This document shows, piece by piece, positions 31,522 to 43,723 of a DNA stretch of 64,000 bases (position 1 is the first letter of the stretch; every line of letters begins with the position of its first letter). The notes beneath the pieces are model-generated. The model made no database searches. It was not told where the DNA came from and saw only the letters and a program-made list of their open reading frames with translations. The stretch spans positions 4,947,863 through 5,011,862 of the forward strand of contig CM039467.1 in NCBI GenBank assembly GCA_022414725.1. The letters run 5' to 3'. A program made the position numbers and the translations under genes. The stretch is from Microglena sp. YARC (lineage: Eukaryota > Chlorophyta > Chlorophyceae > Chlamydomonadales > Chlamydomonadaceae).

Positions 31522-31779
31522 GGCTAAGCGGACGCCGTGACTGCCGGACGACTCTAGTCTCTCGTCTCGCGCGGACCAATTGCATTCTGTAATGTGTAGG
31601 GACCAAAAAACAAGGTGTAAAATTTTGGTTTAACCCGTTGCTTTGAACTTTATATTGCGGGTAAGGAGCAAGAGAACTTTAATCACCAAGGTTGAAGAAC
31701 CCCGTTCGTCGTTTATCGTAATGGGACTTTCTGCCGACTTGAGCGGCTTGCATGCAATGCTTTGCATTGATCTTGGCGT

Positions 31780-32447
31780 TCAATTGATCAGCCCACCATT
31801 GTTGGCAGCCGGACATTTCGATTCGACTATCCGCCTTGAGAGGCGTCGTAGGTTTCGTAGCCAAAGTACGCTCGAAAGGGTGTGTTCTGAATTGAATCTT
31901 GGTAGGAATTGTCTGATAGCGAACTCCACCAATGCAAGACTTATCCCAATCGTCATGGTATGCCCCACGTAGTGGCACAATACATGTCCTCTGATGACGC
32001 GGTTCATGCGTTCTGTCTGACCGTTCAGTCCTTGGATCGGCAACGGCAGTCGAAAACGCCTCGCTCGCGTGCCCATGTAAACGATTGTAGAAGCAACGCC
32101 GAAATGACCTGTGAATCGCAGCGTCGCGATCACTGAGAGGCTTGCTTCGGGATACATGATATCGATGACCCGATTGAGGCTATAGGACACAAATTCCTCT
32201 GCGTAATCGTCTGTGTGACAGCGTTCGACATGAACCATCTGGACAGCTTTGTCGACGAACACAGCGATAGATGGCGGCAATGGCGACCGATGTTGGTGAA
32301 TAAGCGGTATAAGGTCTGTGGAGACGCACTCCAGAATTGGTCTGGAATTTCCATGGGCACCATGGTACCGTTACGGTCTTTAGCGTTGCCGGTTTTCGTT
32401 CGTTTGGCAAGCTTATGGCAACTGTTGGATCGAAGGCGAGTCAGCAT
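31780..32447 (-). CDS. Chromovirus integrase core (frameshifted)
   Basis: SIAVFVDKAVQMVHVERCHT matches the first catalytic-Asp strand of Ty3/gypsy integrases (FVDKxTKMVHxxP). LRFTGHF corresponds to the DPRFTGxF block with its Asp replaced or shifted. LNGQTERMNRVI carries the catalytic Glu helix (GQTERxNR). A segment in another frame upstream (VPMEIPDQFW…) is the core entry. Several indels break the frame, so the copy is probably inactive. Confidence 0.75.
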
Positions 32448-32648
32448 TCAGCCGTTTGGCCCAAGTAATCACGTGCGCGTTGGACTAAGTTCAACGTGTT
32501 TGGTGGCGATCCGACGTGGGGCCCATGTAAACCGGATTGAGCTTCGGGATAATATCAGGTGAACGAGCCGCCGTCAAGAGGCACGCATCAAATTCGCGGC
32601 CAGCACTTGTTTTTCTGAACCCCCAGAAGAGAGATTATCACGGAGGCG

Positions 32649-33257
32649 CTACAGCCAGGCGTGAGTTTGAGTCGTTTTGTAACCAGGTCGCAAAATTCGA
32701 TCCATGATGGAGAAAAGGAGGGAGTCGACGCCAAGGGCATCGGCGTCTGCGTCGTCGCGTTTCTTTGACCGGCACTGAAGTGCGGCGCATGACGTGTGGA
32801 GGGAAGGGTGCGCGACCTCAATGACTGTGGGACCGACCGCAACAGGGCGAGTTTCCTTGATCAAGGACGGTACATTCGCTGACCAAGTCGAGAACACAAC
32901 AGCTGGTGCGCTCGCTGCGACGTCGGCGGGGGCGGAGAGGTTGGGGTTGCGACTAACAGGGTCAGCCATTATTATTGCGACGCAAAGCGCGATACTCCCA
33001 TAGTATAACGCTAAAGGCGCGAGGTCCTCCTGCCATCGACCCATGCGTCGCTAAAGGGACCGCGTTTGGTATCGAAGTAAGTGAGCGGATTGTGTCGGTG
33101 ACCAACGTCATGTGGAACCTTCGAGATATGCACCGCCATTCGGTCAACGAGTGGACGATCGCTAGCATTTCTTGTTCAGTCGTTGTATAGTTCAGCTCTC
33201 GCTGGGATATACTTTTTTGCTGGAAGGCGATGGGGTGTTTATCTTGGTAAGAGCACC
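32649..33257 (-). CDS. Chromovirus RNase H and connection to integrase (split by LINE-2)
   Basis: HPIAFQQKSISQRELNYTTT followed by EQEMLAIVHSL is the conserved gypsy RNase H block (HPIAFxSKxLxxxExNYxxxExELLAIV). A following frame ends in ADPVSRNPNL, matching the ADxLSRxPxL motif that joins RNase H to integrase. The domain start, GMGAVLL, lies at about 39890-39920 on the other side of LINE-2. The 10-bp duplication TAAGAGCACC brackets that insertion. Confidence 0.8.
33248..33257. other. Target-site duplication TAAGAGCACC (left of LINE-2)
   Basis: The same ten bases stand at 39891-39900 directly after the LINE-2 tail. On both sides the sequence continues the chromovirus RNase H. Confidence 0.85.
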
Positions 33258-33740
33258 TGGTTGCCTGCGCATGGTGCACATCACCTTCGGCTCAACCACC
33301 CAACTCCTACACAACATCAAGGCGTCCTACATGCCCATGACCAAACCCAGCAACGGCAAGCCGCCTATACATACATCGGATCACACCAAAGAAGCCCCCA
33401 ATCACACCACACTTCTGTGGAGGGGATTGGAATGCAACCCTCTTTCCCTCAGATAGATTCTACCCACGCCACTTCCCACACACAGACCAACATACATATC
33501 TATGTGCTCCCAACTCAACCTCCACCCAACCAACACCTTCCACTAGAGCACCACTTCCATTGCTACCAGGAAGGCAACCTCGAGCACCCACAGCAGAATC
33601 GATGACATCCTCATCTCCCCTTGCCCCAACCCCCTCCACCCCATATTAGTGAAAAGACAGGGAGGTCGAGGATACTAGACCATATGGCCCTTCACCAAAT
33701 ATTATCCCCCTATTTTACCTTCCCATACCCCTGACATTGA
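33258..33740 (+). pseudogene. LINE-2 APE endonuclease, C-terminal part
   Basis: Motifs are spread over frames: a SYMPMTKPSNG strand, CGGDWNATLFPSDRF (the GDWNA metal-binding and catalytic motif, about 33420-33455), SRIDDILIS (about 33594-33620) and LDHMALHQ (about 33678-33700). These are the GDFN, SRID and SDH boxes of LINE endonucleases. The N-terminal half, including the TETK box, is missing because of 5' truncation. Confidence 0.7.
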
Positions 33741-34250
33741 CTGACACCCCCCCTCCTAGACCCCAACAAACTAGTCACCCCCGTCAGCAAGGCCTCCATG
33801 AACGCCACTAGAAAGGCCATCGAAGAAACGCACACTACCTTCTTCATGGAACACCACCCCAAACCATCAGGGACTGGTGGGACCAGGCCACCAACCTCAT
33901 GGAGACAATTCCCTCCCATCCCACCTCCACCAAGTCAAACACACTCTCCTTGCAAAAGGATTAGACCTCGACCATCTCAGCAACCAGATTATGGAACTAT
34001 TAGGATGGCCCTCACCACTATGTTTGAAACCTGCCCTACCAGGAACCAAATCCCAGGCACTTCCTTGACAGAAAGAAGAGCAAAAGCCCACGCCAAAATC
34101 AACTCCCCAAAAATCCACAACTTAAGACGTACAGGAAACTCCTAACACCGACCCCAACTCCTACCACACCGCCATTCTACTCTCCTAGAAACATGCCATA
34201 CGCATCCTACACCCTCACCATACCAGCTTGCCTCAGACCATGCCTCACTC

Positions 34251-35743
34251 ATGGCTGCAATCAATATATCCCTCGATGAGCCCTCCCTGCCCTCCGGAGA
34301 ATTCTCACAAACAGCAGACAAACAGCTACCGCCACTGGCAAAGCAGCCTTCAAGACCCAACTATCCAACAAACCTAAACAAGCCCACAGAAACATCTTCA
34401 AAAACCTCTGATAATCCGACGTCACCCCAGACCCTCCAAGACCCCACCACTGGCCAACACAAAACGTCCACTAATGACCTCCTGGACATCTTGGGGGAGC
34501 ACATGGGACACTTGATGGCCCCCCCCTCACCCCACGTGCACCGGCACATACCTACCCAGACAGACAGACCGCCCCCTCCATGGGCCTCCCTGCTAGACAC
34601 ATTCTCCCTAGAAACCAAGGCCCAACCCAACCAACACTCCAACCCCATCCTACCCTACCTCATGGAGTTCTCTAATTACCAAACATGCATCCAACACGTA
34701 GCAAAAAGCAAACAGGCTGGCCCAGACGGAATCCCCAATGAACTACTAACCTGCCTCCCCTAGTCTTGGCACCACACCATACATAAAATGTTTGGGCTTA
34801 TGTGGATCACCGGCTACACCCCCATTTGCTGGAAGACCTCCAACACCATCATGCTTTACAAGAAAGGAGACCCCACCCAAGCCAACCACTACAGACCTAT
34901 TGGCCTCAACAACACGATGGGTAAATTGTGGACTAACATGGTTACAACAGTGATGTCCAAATACTTGGACAATACCGAAGTCCTCAGTGACTCCCAAGAA
35001 GGATTCAGACTGAACAGAAGCACCCATAGACAGCTCACCACCTCCTACATGACATCGAGGATGCGGCCCACTCAAAAAAGAGACCTGTTTGCTGCCTACT
35101 TTGACTTCTCATCTGCCTTTAATATGGTGGACCATGACAAGCTGCTCCAAACTATGTATGACCTTGGAATCCCGGTAGATGTCATTGAAACAGTGAAAGG
35201 AATTTACAACGGGGCTACTACCCACATGTACCTCAACAACACTCAAGGCAAACCAATTCAAATCACAAGAGGCATCATCCAAGGTGACACCCTCTCCCCC
35301 CTACTCTTCATCATCTTCATCGAACCTCTCCTCAGATGGCTACAATCCGGGGGCAGAGGATACAAGCAAGGCATAACCTCAACATCCAATACTGACCAAG
35401 ATAAAACAGGTAGCCTAGGATATGCTGATGACACCAGTGTGGTCACTAACACAGCAGACAACCTCAAGGTACAATGCCTTAAAGTGCAACAATTCAGTAC
35501 TTGGTCTGGGATTCCTCTTAACGGGGGTAAATGCATGATCACGTGCATATTGCATGGCTCCCACCCCAAGGATCCACCAACCACAAGGCCCTAACCAAAC
35601 TTCTCCACAACACCATCCTCATTAACGACACATGGGCTACATACCTTCCGCCAAATGAACCATACAAGTATCTAGGGGTGCCGGTTAGCCTCACCCTAAA
35701 ACTGGAGACCCCTCATGAAACAAGCCTTGGCCCTCATACATAG
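34251..35743 (+). pseudogene. LINE-2 reverse transcriptase
   Basis: In order: AGPDGIPNELLTCLP, then TAG at 34761-34763, then in the same frame WKTSNTIMLYKKGD and YRPIGLNN, FDFSSAFNMVDHDKLL (motif A Asp), IIQGDTLSPLLFIIF (motif B), GYADDTSVV (YADD, motif C, about 35419) and WSGIPLNGGKC. A shift at about 35580 leads to YKYLGVPVSLTL (thumb start). Each block has a direct counterpart in LINE-1. The stop and shifts mean no full-length product as assembled. Confidence 0.85.
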
Positions 35744-38370
35744 TAAAGGACACCAAATCCTCACCACTGCCAAACCAAAAGGCGCCACCCTCTCCAATGT
35801 CTCAGACTCATCACCACGTGTATTAAGCCTGCCATCACCTACCCTATGACGTAAGCACCCTACAGCTACTCGGATATAGGCATCTTAGACAAGGCCTTAT
35901 GGACCCTGGCTAAAAATGCTGTGACCTACACCCCCCATTCCCAACTGCTAGTGTCTGCCTCCCTTGGGACAGGCAGGATTGGGTATCCCTCCCTAATGGT
36001 GGACTATGCTCAAAATTACAGCAGCCCACCTCACTAGGTCCCTCAACGACACGGGGAAACTAGGCAGGCTCACTACAGCCCTCCTCCACAAAGAAGCTGC
36101 TATGCTCCAGGGTATGGATCCTCTTACCTTGCCCAGCCACACACTTCAATACTTTACCTTGGCCAGGCAAATACACATCCTCAAAAAGAGCCTCCATCCA
36201 AATCCATATGGAGGATGAAACCCTACTCAACCCCCTTCAAGACTCCCTCCCGGACTTACCCCAACACACCATTCCCCCAACCTTCTCAAAACCTCATCCC
36301 CTGGGCATTACTTCCCTAGCTGACATTGTGAGCCCTGATGGGACCACAATCATCCCATCCAATACCCTCTCGCACACCTATGGCACCAGAGTCTCCACTA
36401 GGCATAAAGTTGTCCTCAACAGACTCAGCCTACACCTGTGCTCTCCACCCCCACCTGGAAGCCCACCTCAACCCCACTCCTGCCACAGCCCCCTGCCCCT
36501 TGGCATCGAGGACCCTCCCATACACCTACGCATTCCCCAACGGCACATTACAAGTTCTCCACATATACTATCAGCCACCACCCTTAACAACTGGGACACC
36601 GCCCCATACTGCCCCAACCCTTGACCCCCAGTGCCGGCATCCTTACCCCAACCACAACACAGCCCCCACGCATAATATGGAGGAGATCCCTGCCTCCAAT
36701 GCACACATGTGGTGGGCCAGAGAGTCCTATCTTCACCCCACCAAGTATGCTCAAGCCTGGAGCAACTGACCCCAAGATTGCTTGGACTGCCAGAATGCAA
36801 TTCATCAGAAATGACACCCACAAATGTACTGACGCCTCGTACTACAAACACCACACCATCCGTAAGAACAGCTCCCCCGACGACCTGGTGCATGCTGTCT
36901 CTACCCCAGACCTTCTTGCTTTCCCAACCCAGCCAAGCTCCTCCACCTCCTATATGGAAACCAACACAGCCTGACCCACCTCCTGGGCTTCAGAGCCCAA
37001 AGAGGAAGGCTAACGAACTCGAGAAACCCCCCATCACAGATATTGGAGGGTCCAGAAAGCCCATGCACCATTCTCTGCCACCATCTCCCTTGTTACATAT
37101 CTGCTGGCCTCCCCGTGCATTCCCACACCTACTCCTCTGCCACCTCCATTGTGGTCACTTGGTCCCCCGTCCATCTCACAGAGGAACAAATCACCCTGCT
37201 GGTTGGCCCCCACCAGATTTCAGGAACTCCTCCATGCCTACAACACTGAAACTACCCCCAAAGCCCCCTCCCCCTCCATTCCACCCAGACAAGACCTCCA
37301 CCTCACTAACCTCCAACAACAAGGACAGTGGGCGGAGGGAGGAGAGTTTGATGCCAAATGGTATAGCGAACTCAGGCAAAACCTCATCATTAACACGGCA
37401 GACCACCACCCAGACTGGGATATCCCCCCCCCGGCAAATACCACATACAGGCTGGTACACTGAATAACAGGTACCACCACCTCCCTCCCCAACTCAACAA
37501 CGGAGACACCACCTACATCTACTCACCAACAGGCCAATGTGTCGGTCATATACCCCTCTCCCAACTCCACCTCCTCCACCACAGATACCATACCACCAAG
37601 GCACACTCTCCCCACCTCTGGACCCTCCACAGCACAGGAACCTTCGCTGGAGACGTAGCCACCCTCCTATCACAGCACAAAGACACTAACATCTCCAATG
37701 TCTCCCCTGCCATACACAAAGCTATGTCCACCCTGGGGATGACAACGGACCTTGACACATCACCTCTCCTAATGAGTCCCCACCTCCCCATGGGCAACAC
37801 CCCCCACCCCCATTGGCCAACTGTTTGGCTTAGGACCCCACTGCTACACCCAACCTTGGTACGGGGGAAACACACACCTCACCAGCCAGAGCCCTGAAGA
37901 GGCCCACAAGGCTGTTCGATGGGCACTAGGCAGTGCCATACATGCTCACACCCTTGATATTCCCGCGTGCACCATTCTCTTGTCCCACACAAACCCACAT
38001 ATGCCCATAACGCCCTCCTAAATCACCCATGGGCTATGGAACTAGCCACTCTGCCTCCCAAGGCCAAACCCCTCACCCCTTCCCTAATCTGGACAGGGGG
38101 AAAACTCAACCCTGCCAAGAGACACAGAGGAACCTACAAACTCATTGCCATCTCAAACCCAGCTGGCCATGCCAAGTACCTCCACAACCCACCCACCACA
38201 TGGGCCCAAACCATGAGGGACATGGGGGCCACTTCCATCCCACGACCAGGTCCCCCCCCTCCCAACTGGGCCTTCCTACCACCCACCTACCCAAGGCACT
38301 TAGCTCCCTCCTTAATACCTGGGCACAACAACCCACCCCCATGCAGATAGACCCCACACCCATAACACCC
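35744..38370 (+). pseudogene. LINE-2 region between RT and RNase H
   Basis: About 2.6 kb in shifting frames are conserved with LINE-1 56353-58860: TTALLHKEAAMLQGMDPLTL, NLQQQGQWAEGGEFDAKW, HPDWDIPPP, TGQCVGHI, and a block with EAHKAVRWALGSAIHA followed by an Ile/Leu-rich strand. I recognise no family. Conservation between two diverged LINEs suggests a functional extension of RT or an extra domain. Confidence 0.6.
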
Positions 38371-38379
38371 CCCGTGCTC

Positions 38380-38860
38380 CCGTGCACACATGCTATCCTA
38401 CAAGCACCAGGCCTCGCTCTATACACAGATGGAAGTGCCATCATAGACAAAGACGGCGTCCTACGCCTAGGGGCAGGCGTATACTCCCCCAGGGCCGCTT
38501 CACGTTGCCTCCGCATAGACCCTGGCGGGACAGGGCATCACTGCCGACATCAATCGCGCCGAACTCGTGGCAATCCAACAAGCACTCATACACTCCGAAA
38601 TAGATGAAGAAACTCACCATCTACTCCGACAGCTTATGTTCCTTGCAGCTTATTAACCTGCACATTTACCATCCCAGCAGGACCCGGGAAAACAAACACC
38701 GCGACCTCCTGCAAGACATCGCCATCCACATTATCAACAGACACAACGCTGCTGCTACCACACGCCTGCTTAAGGTCCGATCTCACTCAGGAATCATAGG
38801 GAATGACGAGGCAGACACGCTCGCGAAAGAAGCGACGACAGGATACAATGTAATTGGGCC
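38380..38860 (+). pseudogene. LINE-2 RNase H
   Basis: LALYTDGSAI (first Asp), NRAELVAIQQAL after a shift (Glu), YSDSLCSLQLIN (second Asp) and RSHSGIIGNDEADTLAKEA (His and last Asp) give the full DEDD catalytic set of type I RNase H. A shift near 38525 and a stop near 38604 break the frame. It degrades the RNA strand after reverse transcription in LINEs that carry it. Confidence 0.82.
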
Positions 38861-39040
38861 AGTTAAAACAGGGGAACATGCGCACCTCAATATGCATTGG
38901 CCGTCTGTCCAGCCCCCCAAATCTATTAATGGGGACCAGCCCCCCGGCACCCGGCCAACAATCTCACCAAGGGTATCAAGGCTAACCTCCCCACCCCCCT
39001 GCACACCGGGCATGCCAACACCACGGGCATATACTCCTCC

Positions 39041-39791
39041 ATGTGGGAGCAAGCCAACCCCTTCCTCCTCCCTCAGGCTAGTAATCGTTTCTGGCAATCC
39101 ACCGACATGAAATGGTGGCAAAAAATACAAATCCACAAGGCTCGGTGGGGACGCTTATGGACTAGGAAATTGGCGTACAGATACAAACGCCCCTATGGTA
39201 CTAGCACTAGCCCCCCCCTCTGATGATAACTGCCCTCTTTGTCGCAAAGCACAGGACGGAGCTGGCCATATTCTTGCTGGGTGCAGCCACCCTGTCTTCA
39301 AAGGAATGTATATTAACAGACATAATAAGGCGGTCCAACTCATCCAAAAGGCAGTAGCCAAAGGAGCTCTGGGGGCTCTCCCCATGTACATGGATGCAGG
39401 CACTTGTGAAGCGTCCTCCGACATTCCCACAAGACCCCCAGCCACCCTCAAACCCCCTGATCTTCCCCAAGCCACATGGGATAAATACAGGCCTGATCTC
39501 CTCCTCATTGACGACGAATCCAAACCAAGAAAAGCCTACCTAGTTGAACTGGGCTACTGCTCAGACACTAACCACCACACACAACAAGGATTCCTTGTAC
39601 ACTACCTAGTCTTCACCATAGGTACCACTGGTACCATACCAATCCCAACTATTACCAATCTCTCCACCTTAGGGATCAGTCGCGAACACGTAGACAAACT
39701 CATCTCTAAGCTGCACAGAGAATCTACCGCCTCCTGTACCAGCATTCTTGCCACACGTCGCATGAAGGAGTCCCTCCCGCCTGGAGGGTGA
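39041..39791 (+). CDS. LINE-2 CCHC finger and restriction-like endonuclease
   Basis: CPLCRKAQDGAGHILAGCSH (about 39235-39292) is a zinc-binding C-x2-C…H…C/H motif, followed by RHNKAVQLIQKAV. Then YRPDLLLIDDE and, after about 15 residues, YLVELGYCSDTNHH fit the PD-(D/E)xK core of the restriction-like endonuclease known from R2, NeSL and Dualen LINEs. VFTIGTTGTIP follows as the last strand. The frame is open for 198 codons to TGA at 39789. It would nick target DNA to prime reverse transcription. Confidence 0.72.
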
Positions 39792-39804
39792 CACTTACTA
39801 TGTA

Positions 39805-39890
39805 TGCCATGGTGACTTTCCCCAGCTGCGGCGTACGGGAGGGTCCCCTTAACACCACGCCCCTCCAGGCGTTATCTTTTTTTTTTTTTT
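39805..39890 (+). other. LINE-2 3' end: hairpin and poly(T) tail
   Basis: ACCACGCCCCTCCAGGCGTTATC forms a stem ACGCC/GGCGT with a six-base loop, followed by 14-16 T. A 3' stem-loop of this kind is the RT-recognition element in several LINE/SINE pairs. The same end occurs on SINE-A. A T tail on the sense strand is unusual for a LINE. Confidence 0.65.
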
Positions 39891-39900
39891 TAAGAGCACC

Positions 39901-40462
39901 GCGCCCATACCAAGTAAGGATGCGTCAGTAATGACTTCGAAAGGCTTGCTGAAATCCGGAAGCGCGAGGATTGGGGCGGAAAGCGAGGCTTCTTTGAGGC
40001 CTTCGAATGCTACAAGATGTTCCTTTTTGAACAAGGGGGCAAGCTCACCCTTGATGTTAGACAATGTCTGAAGAGGGGCGGCGAGGGATGAATATCCTTG
40101 GATAAACTTGCGAAAGTAATTGCACAAACCGAGGGATGAGCCGATTTGTTTTGCCGTCTTCGGAGTAGGCCAGTCGCGGACTGTGCTAACCTTTTCGGAT
40201 CAACTTTAATTCCTTCGCGTCCAATGTAATGACCAAGGAATTTAACCTCTGTCTTGTTGAATGAACATTTGGAGAGCTTCGCGTAGAATTCGTTGTCCTG
40301 GAGGACTTGGAGGACCGTGGCCAAGTTGGCCAAGTGTTCCGCTGGAGTGCGTCCGTAAACCAAGATATCGTCTAAGTAGACCACAACGAACTTGTGCAAG
40401 TAGGGCGCGAATATCTGGTTCATGACTGCTTGAAACGTGGCCGGCGCGTTTGCCAACCCCAT
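39901..40462 (-). CDS. Chromovirus RT (palm/thumb) and start of RNase H
   Basis: GLANAPATFQAVMNQIFAPY followed by VVVYLDDILVYG (YLDD, the catalytic motif C) and KCSFNKTEVKFLGHYIGREG are canonical gypsy RT blocks. A second frame gives YSSLAAPLQTL…FEVITDASLLGMGAVLL, the RNase H start with its first Asp, cut by the LINE-2 insertion at 39900. Confidence 0.88.
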
Positions 40463-41503
40463 CCCAAGGACTTAAAATTCGAACTGACCCATCGGGGTAG
40501 TGAACGCAGTCTACGGCGCGTCCTCGTCCAATATACGTATTTGGTAGTAACCAGACGTGAGGTCTAGGGAACAAAACAAAGTACCTCCACCTAGACGGTC
40601 AATGGTCTCGTCAATACGGGGAAGGGGATACCTATTTTTAATCGTAATGTTGTTGAGTGCTCGCCAATCGCAAACAACACGGTATCCCGTTCCGCCTGGT
40701 TTCACTATGATCATAATCGGCGCTCCGTACGGGGACGAGCTCGGGGCGATGAAGCCTTGTTGTAAAAGGTCGGAGACGTATTCTTTACATAGCAATGTCT
40801 CGGCTGGACTCATGCGACGATTCCTGCGATACGGGGCGTACGCATTGTCTTGTGTTTTGATGACGTGAGGGATGACGCGATGGTTAGGAGTCCCCATCGG
40901 CAAATTGTTGAAGACTTTGCTATATTTCCATAGGAGGGCGCGCAGATCGCTGGCCGAGATTAGCGTTTTATCGTCGTGGACAAGGATGTTGTCGCGGATC
41001 CAATTTTCGAAATCCATGCTAGCCACAGGCGGACCAGGTAACGGTCCGTCGGACGGCAATAATTTCGGGAGCAATTTCGCCCTTTCATCGGCAGTGACAT
41101 TTGACGCCGGTAACTCCGCCCGCCATTCGCGATTGCCAAAATACCGTTGTATGTGGATAGGGAGCGTGGCCGTCCCGCGGATTTTGATAATCCCGTCGTT
41201 AGCGCAAGTGAATCCGTCGCGTTCGTTTTCCCAAGGGCGGATGTGCAAACCGAGATCCTCAGCCGTTTGCTTTTCCATAAGGCAACCCGTCGCGCCCGAG
41301 TCTGCCAATGTGAGCAATTGCTTCGCGCCAGAGCGGGCGTTGAAAAGCATATTGGGGGCTGTCGCGGTGTTGACTTCGTATACCCGATTGGCTCGCGTAG
41401 TGAGCACGGGGGAAGTGTTCGTATTTCGTTGTGCGTGATTGCGACGGATGCACTTCGTTGACCGTCTGGCAGCGATTTGTCTTTTGCGAACTTTGGGATC
41501 CAA
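40463..41503 (-). CDS. Chromovirus protease and N-terminal RT
   Basis: LLTLADSGATGCLMEKQTAE contains the retroviral-type aspartic protease active site D-S-G-A. RT follows: NRRMSPAETLLCKEYVSDLL, GFIAPSSSPYGAPIMIIVKP, YRVVCDWRALNNITIKNRYP (motif 1) and LFCSLDLTSGYYQIRI (motif A Asp). The frame is open for 330 codons, then shifts near 40511 into the YLDD frame. Confidence 0.88.
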
Positions 41504-42720
41504 TGCCTCCGACCACCAGTTTTTTTTTGACGGGTTTCAACCGGACTGGGGATGCCCTCCTCAGGTGCGGGGCCAAAGTATACTGCCTTGGTCGCGTCGT
41601 TGATCGCGTGCCAATCCTTTTTGATTTGGACGGCTCGCTCGGAATCGGGAGGGTCATACCATACTTGGATGGCGACCTTATTCGAAGGTGACCCCTTGGG
41701 GCGGAGTTTCATATGGTGGTCGCACGATTGATACTCCTTAAATAACTCCATACCTTGGAGGAGACTGGAGACATGTTTATCGTTACTTGCATTTTTTGGG
41801 AGGATGAACATACCCGATGTGTCGAAGGGTGCATCGTTTTTGCATTCCCAATAGTGTTCCAACACCGACACGACGTCTTCCGGAATGGGGTGCGCGTATA
41901 TGAACTCTTTTGCGATGGAGACCCGCATGCCAAACTCCGTAGAGAACTTCAAGAGACAAGGGGACGAAAAGGCATTAGTAGAAGTTACATCAATAGATGG
42001 GGTTAAGCCCAAGTTAGAAAATAGTTGCTCTTGAACTTGCAACAAGAGCTCAAGTGGCTCGACTACTACTACTTTATCGTCGCCAATTACACGATCTAGG
42101 CTCATCAATACCTGACCGGCCGATTCCTATTCCCAAACTGGGATGGGACCGTTGCCGTCAAGGGCCCAGTCGGGACATGTCGTCTCATTGAGGGCAGGCC
42201 AGTTGGGCAAGTCTCGTGTGCGGCAGCGGCGATCAGCATTAAGCGACAGCGCACACGTTTTCATCCAGCGGAAACAGAAGAAGCAGCGGGCTCCATTTTG
42301 AAGCCAGATGGTTTGCGCAACGCTGACCGAGTTGTTCATGTGTTCATGTGTTCATTCTGAGGGTCTTGACCCGAAAAGTCAGGGGTTCGCGGCCCGACGG
42401 GCTGTGACCGGCCCCGACCCGCACCCTGTCCATATCCTCCTCGACCACCACGGCCCGCGCCGCGGCTAATAGAGCCTCTCCCGAGCGTGCTCTGCATGGG
42501 GGGGGGGGACGTTGGGCGTTAGTCAATGCCGCCGGTAGGGGGGGGAACAGTGTGCGATTGACAGGCAAAACAGCGCGAGGACCATCTGAGCGGGAAGGTA
42601 TATCCTCAATACACTCGGAGAAGTCGACAGATCGCTAAATGCGTACGAGCGCAGCGGAATGCACGCGGAACGCTCGCGGAACGCACGCGGGGTCCTCGAT
42701 TATTCATAGCTAGTTAATGA
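41431..42720 (-). CDS. Chromovirus gag, C-terminal part (frameshifted)
   Basis: Upstream of the protease, frames spell VDFSECIEDIPSRSDGPR, a Pro-rich stretch, a Gly-Arg repeat (GRGGRGGYGQGAGRG, broken by a G-run shift near 42500) and a Cys-rich segment, CFFCFRWMKTC, that may be a degenerate zinc knuckle. A 226-codon open segment (ending at 41431) precedes the protease. This resembles gag nucleocapsid and spacer regions. The N-terminal part is separated by the element at 42765-50140. Confidence 0.6.
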
Positions 42721-42770
42721 CTAATCACTTCTAAGCCCTATACCCGCGTCGCCTGTAGCTCGGAATCCTG

Positions 42771-42990
42771 AGACATTTCGCCTACATTTAGCCAAGGCGG
42801 ATTGTCGTCGAAATGTCTCAGACTTCTGAGACATTTCGCCTACATTTAGCCAAGGCGGATTGTCGTCGAAATGTCTCAGACTTCTGAGACATTTCGCCTG
42901 CACCTCGCCACGCACGGCGGCTTGTGCACGTAAATGAGGCAAAAAGTACGTTCTTTTGAGACATTTCGCCTGTACTTCGCCTGCAGGGCG
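42771..42990. repeat. 58-bp palindrome-bearing tandem repeat, 4 units
   Basis: TGAGACATTTCGCCTACATT followed by TAGCCAAGGCGGATTGTCGT and CGAAATGTCTCAG repeats at 42771 and 42829, with two diverged units near 42887 and 42957. Each unit starts TGAGACATTTCG and ends CGAAATGTCTCA, so it can fold into a hairpin. Confidence 0.88.
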
Positions 42991-42999
42991 GTTTGGGCA

Positions 43000-43680
43000 C
43001 GGTGGTCGGAGAGGTCGCATTTCATGAATATTTTCCAGGAGCATTTCTCAATTACACCAGGATTCGAGAAGATAGATTACATACATAATAAACTATGCAT
43101 CCATTAACCTATTGATCTACCTATTTATCTAAGTAAGCATCCTTACACATGTCCATCCACTACAGCCCATATATTCCCTATATATCCATTAACCATAGAT
43201 AGACAGCGAGCAAAAGACGACGAGCAGCCAAATTGCTGGCTGGAACCATGTAGCTAATTAAGTTCAAGTACAAGTATATACGCAGCCTGCAGGCAGCTAT
43301 CTATTTGTCTACTTATAAAACACAGGCCTATATATCCACCAAGAAGAAACGTCCAATCAAAGCTATACATCTATATATCTTCACTGATTCTATTTCCATC
43401 TTCAGCATGTGTACACTATGGAAACAGGTTTGGACGTTAAACGACATTAAACGACGTTATATGACATTAAAGCGAGTTAAATACAAGTTAAGCAGGTTAA
43501 ACCAAGTTAGCTTAAATTATCAAACGTTATTCTCCCTCCACGACACCTCAAAAGGGTCAAACTCCTCGACCCCACCCCTAGATAAGCGTAAACACAAGTT
43601 AACACAGGTTAAAACCAGTTATCTTACTTTATGTTGCGTCTTGCATCGCGATATGCCATAACGCGACATTCCTATGCAGG
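43000..43680. other. No gene; short GTTAA-type repeats
   Basis: Degenerate ACGTTAAACGAC, AAGTTAAGCAGG and AACACAAGTTAACACAGG units occupy about 43430-43625. The stretch at 43225-43260 shares GCCAAATTGCTGGCTGGA with the interior of the MITE at 23070. Confidence 0.5.
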
Positions 43681-43723
43681 GTCACAAGGGAAAGCAACTG
43701 CCAGCCTAGGATTTCCCCGTCAG

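Larger units (their letters stand above)
33258..39890 (+). mobile_element. LINE-2: 5'-truncated dual-endonuclease LINE
   Basis: This 6.63-kb plus-strand element lies in antisense orientation inside chromovirus pol. It begins in the middle of the APE endonuclease, so it is 5'-truncated as LINE insertions often are. It runs through RT, RNase H, a CCHC finger and a restriction-like endonuclease to a 3' hairpin and a T14-16 tail. It is a clear relative of LINE-1 across the protein. Many frameshifts and at least one in-frame TAG (34761-34763) are present. Confidence 0.88.
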
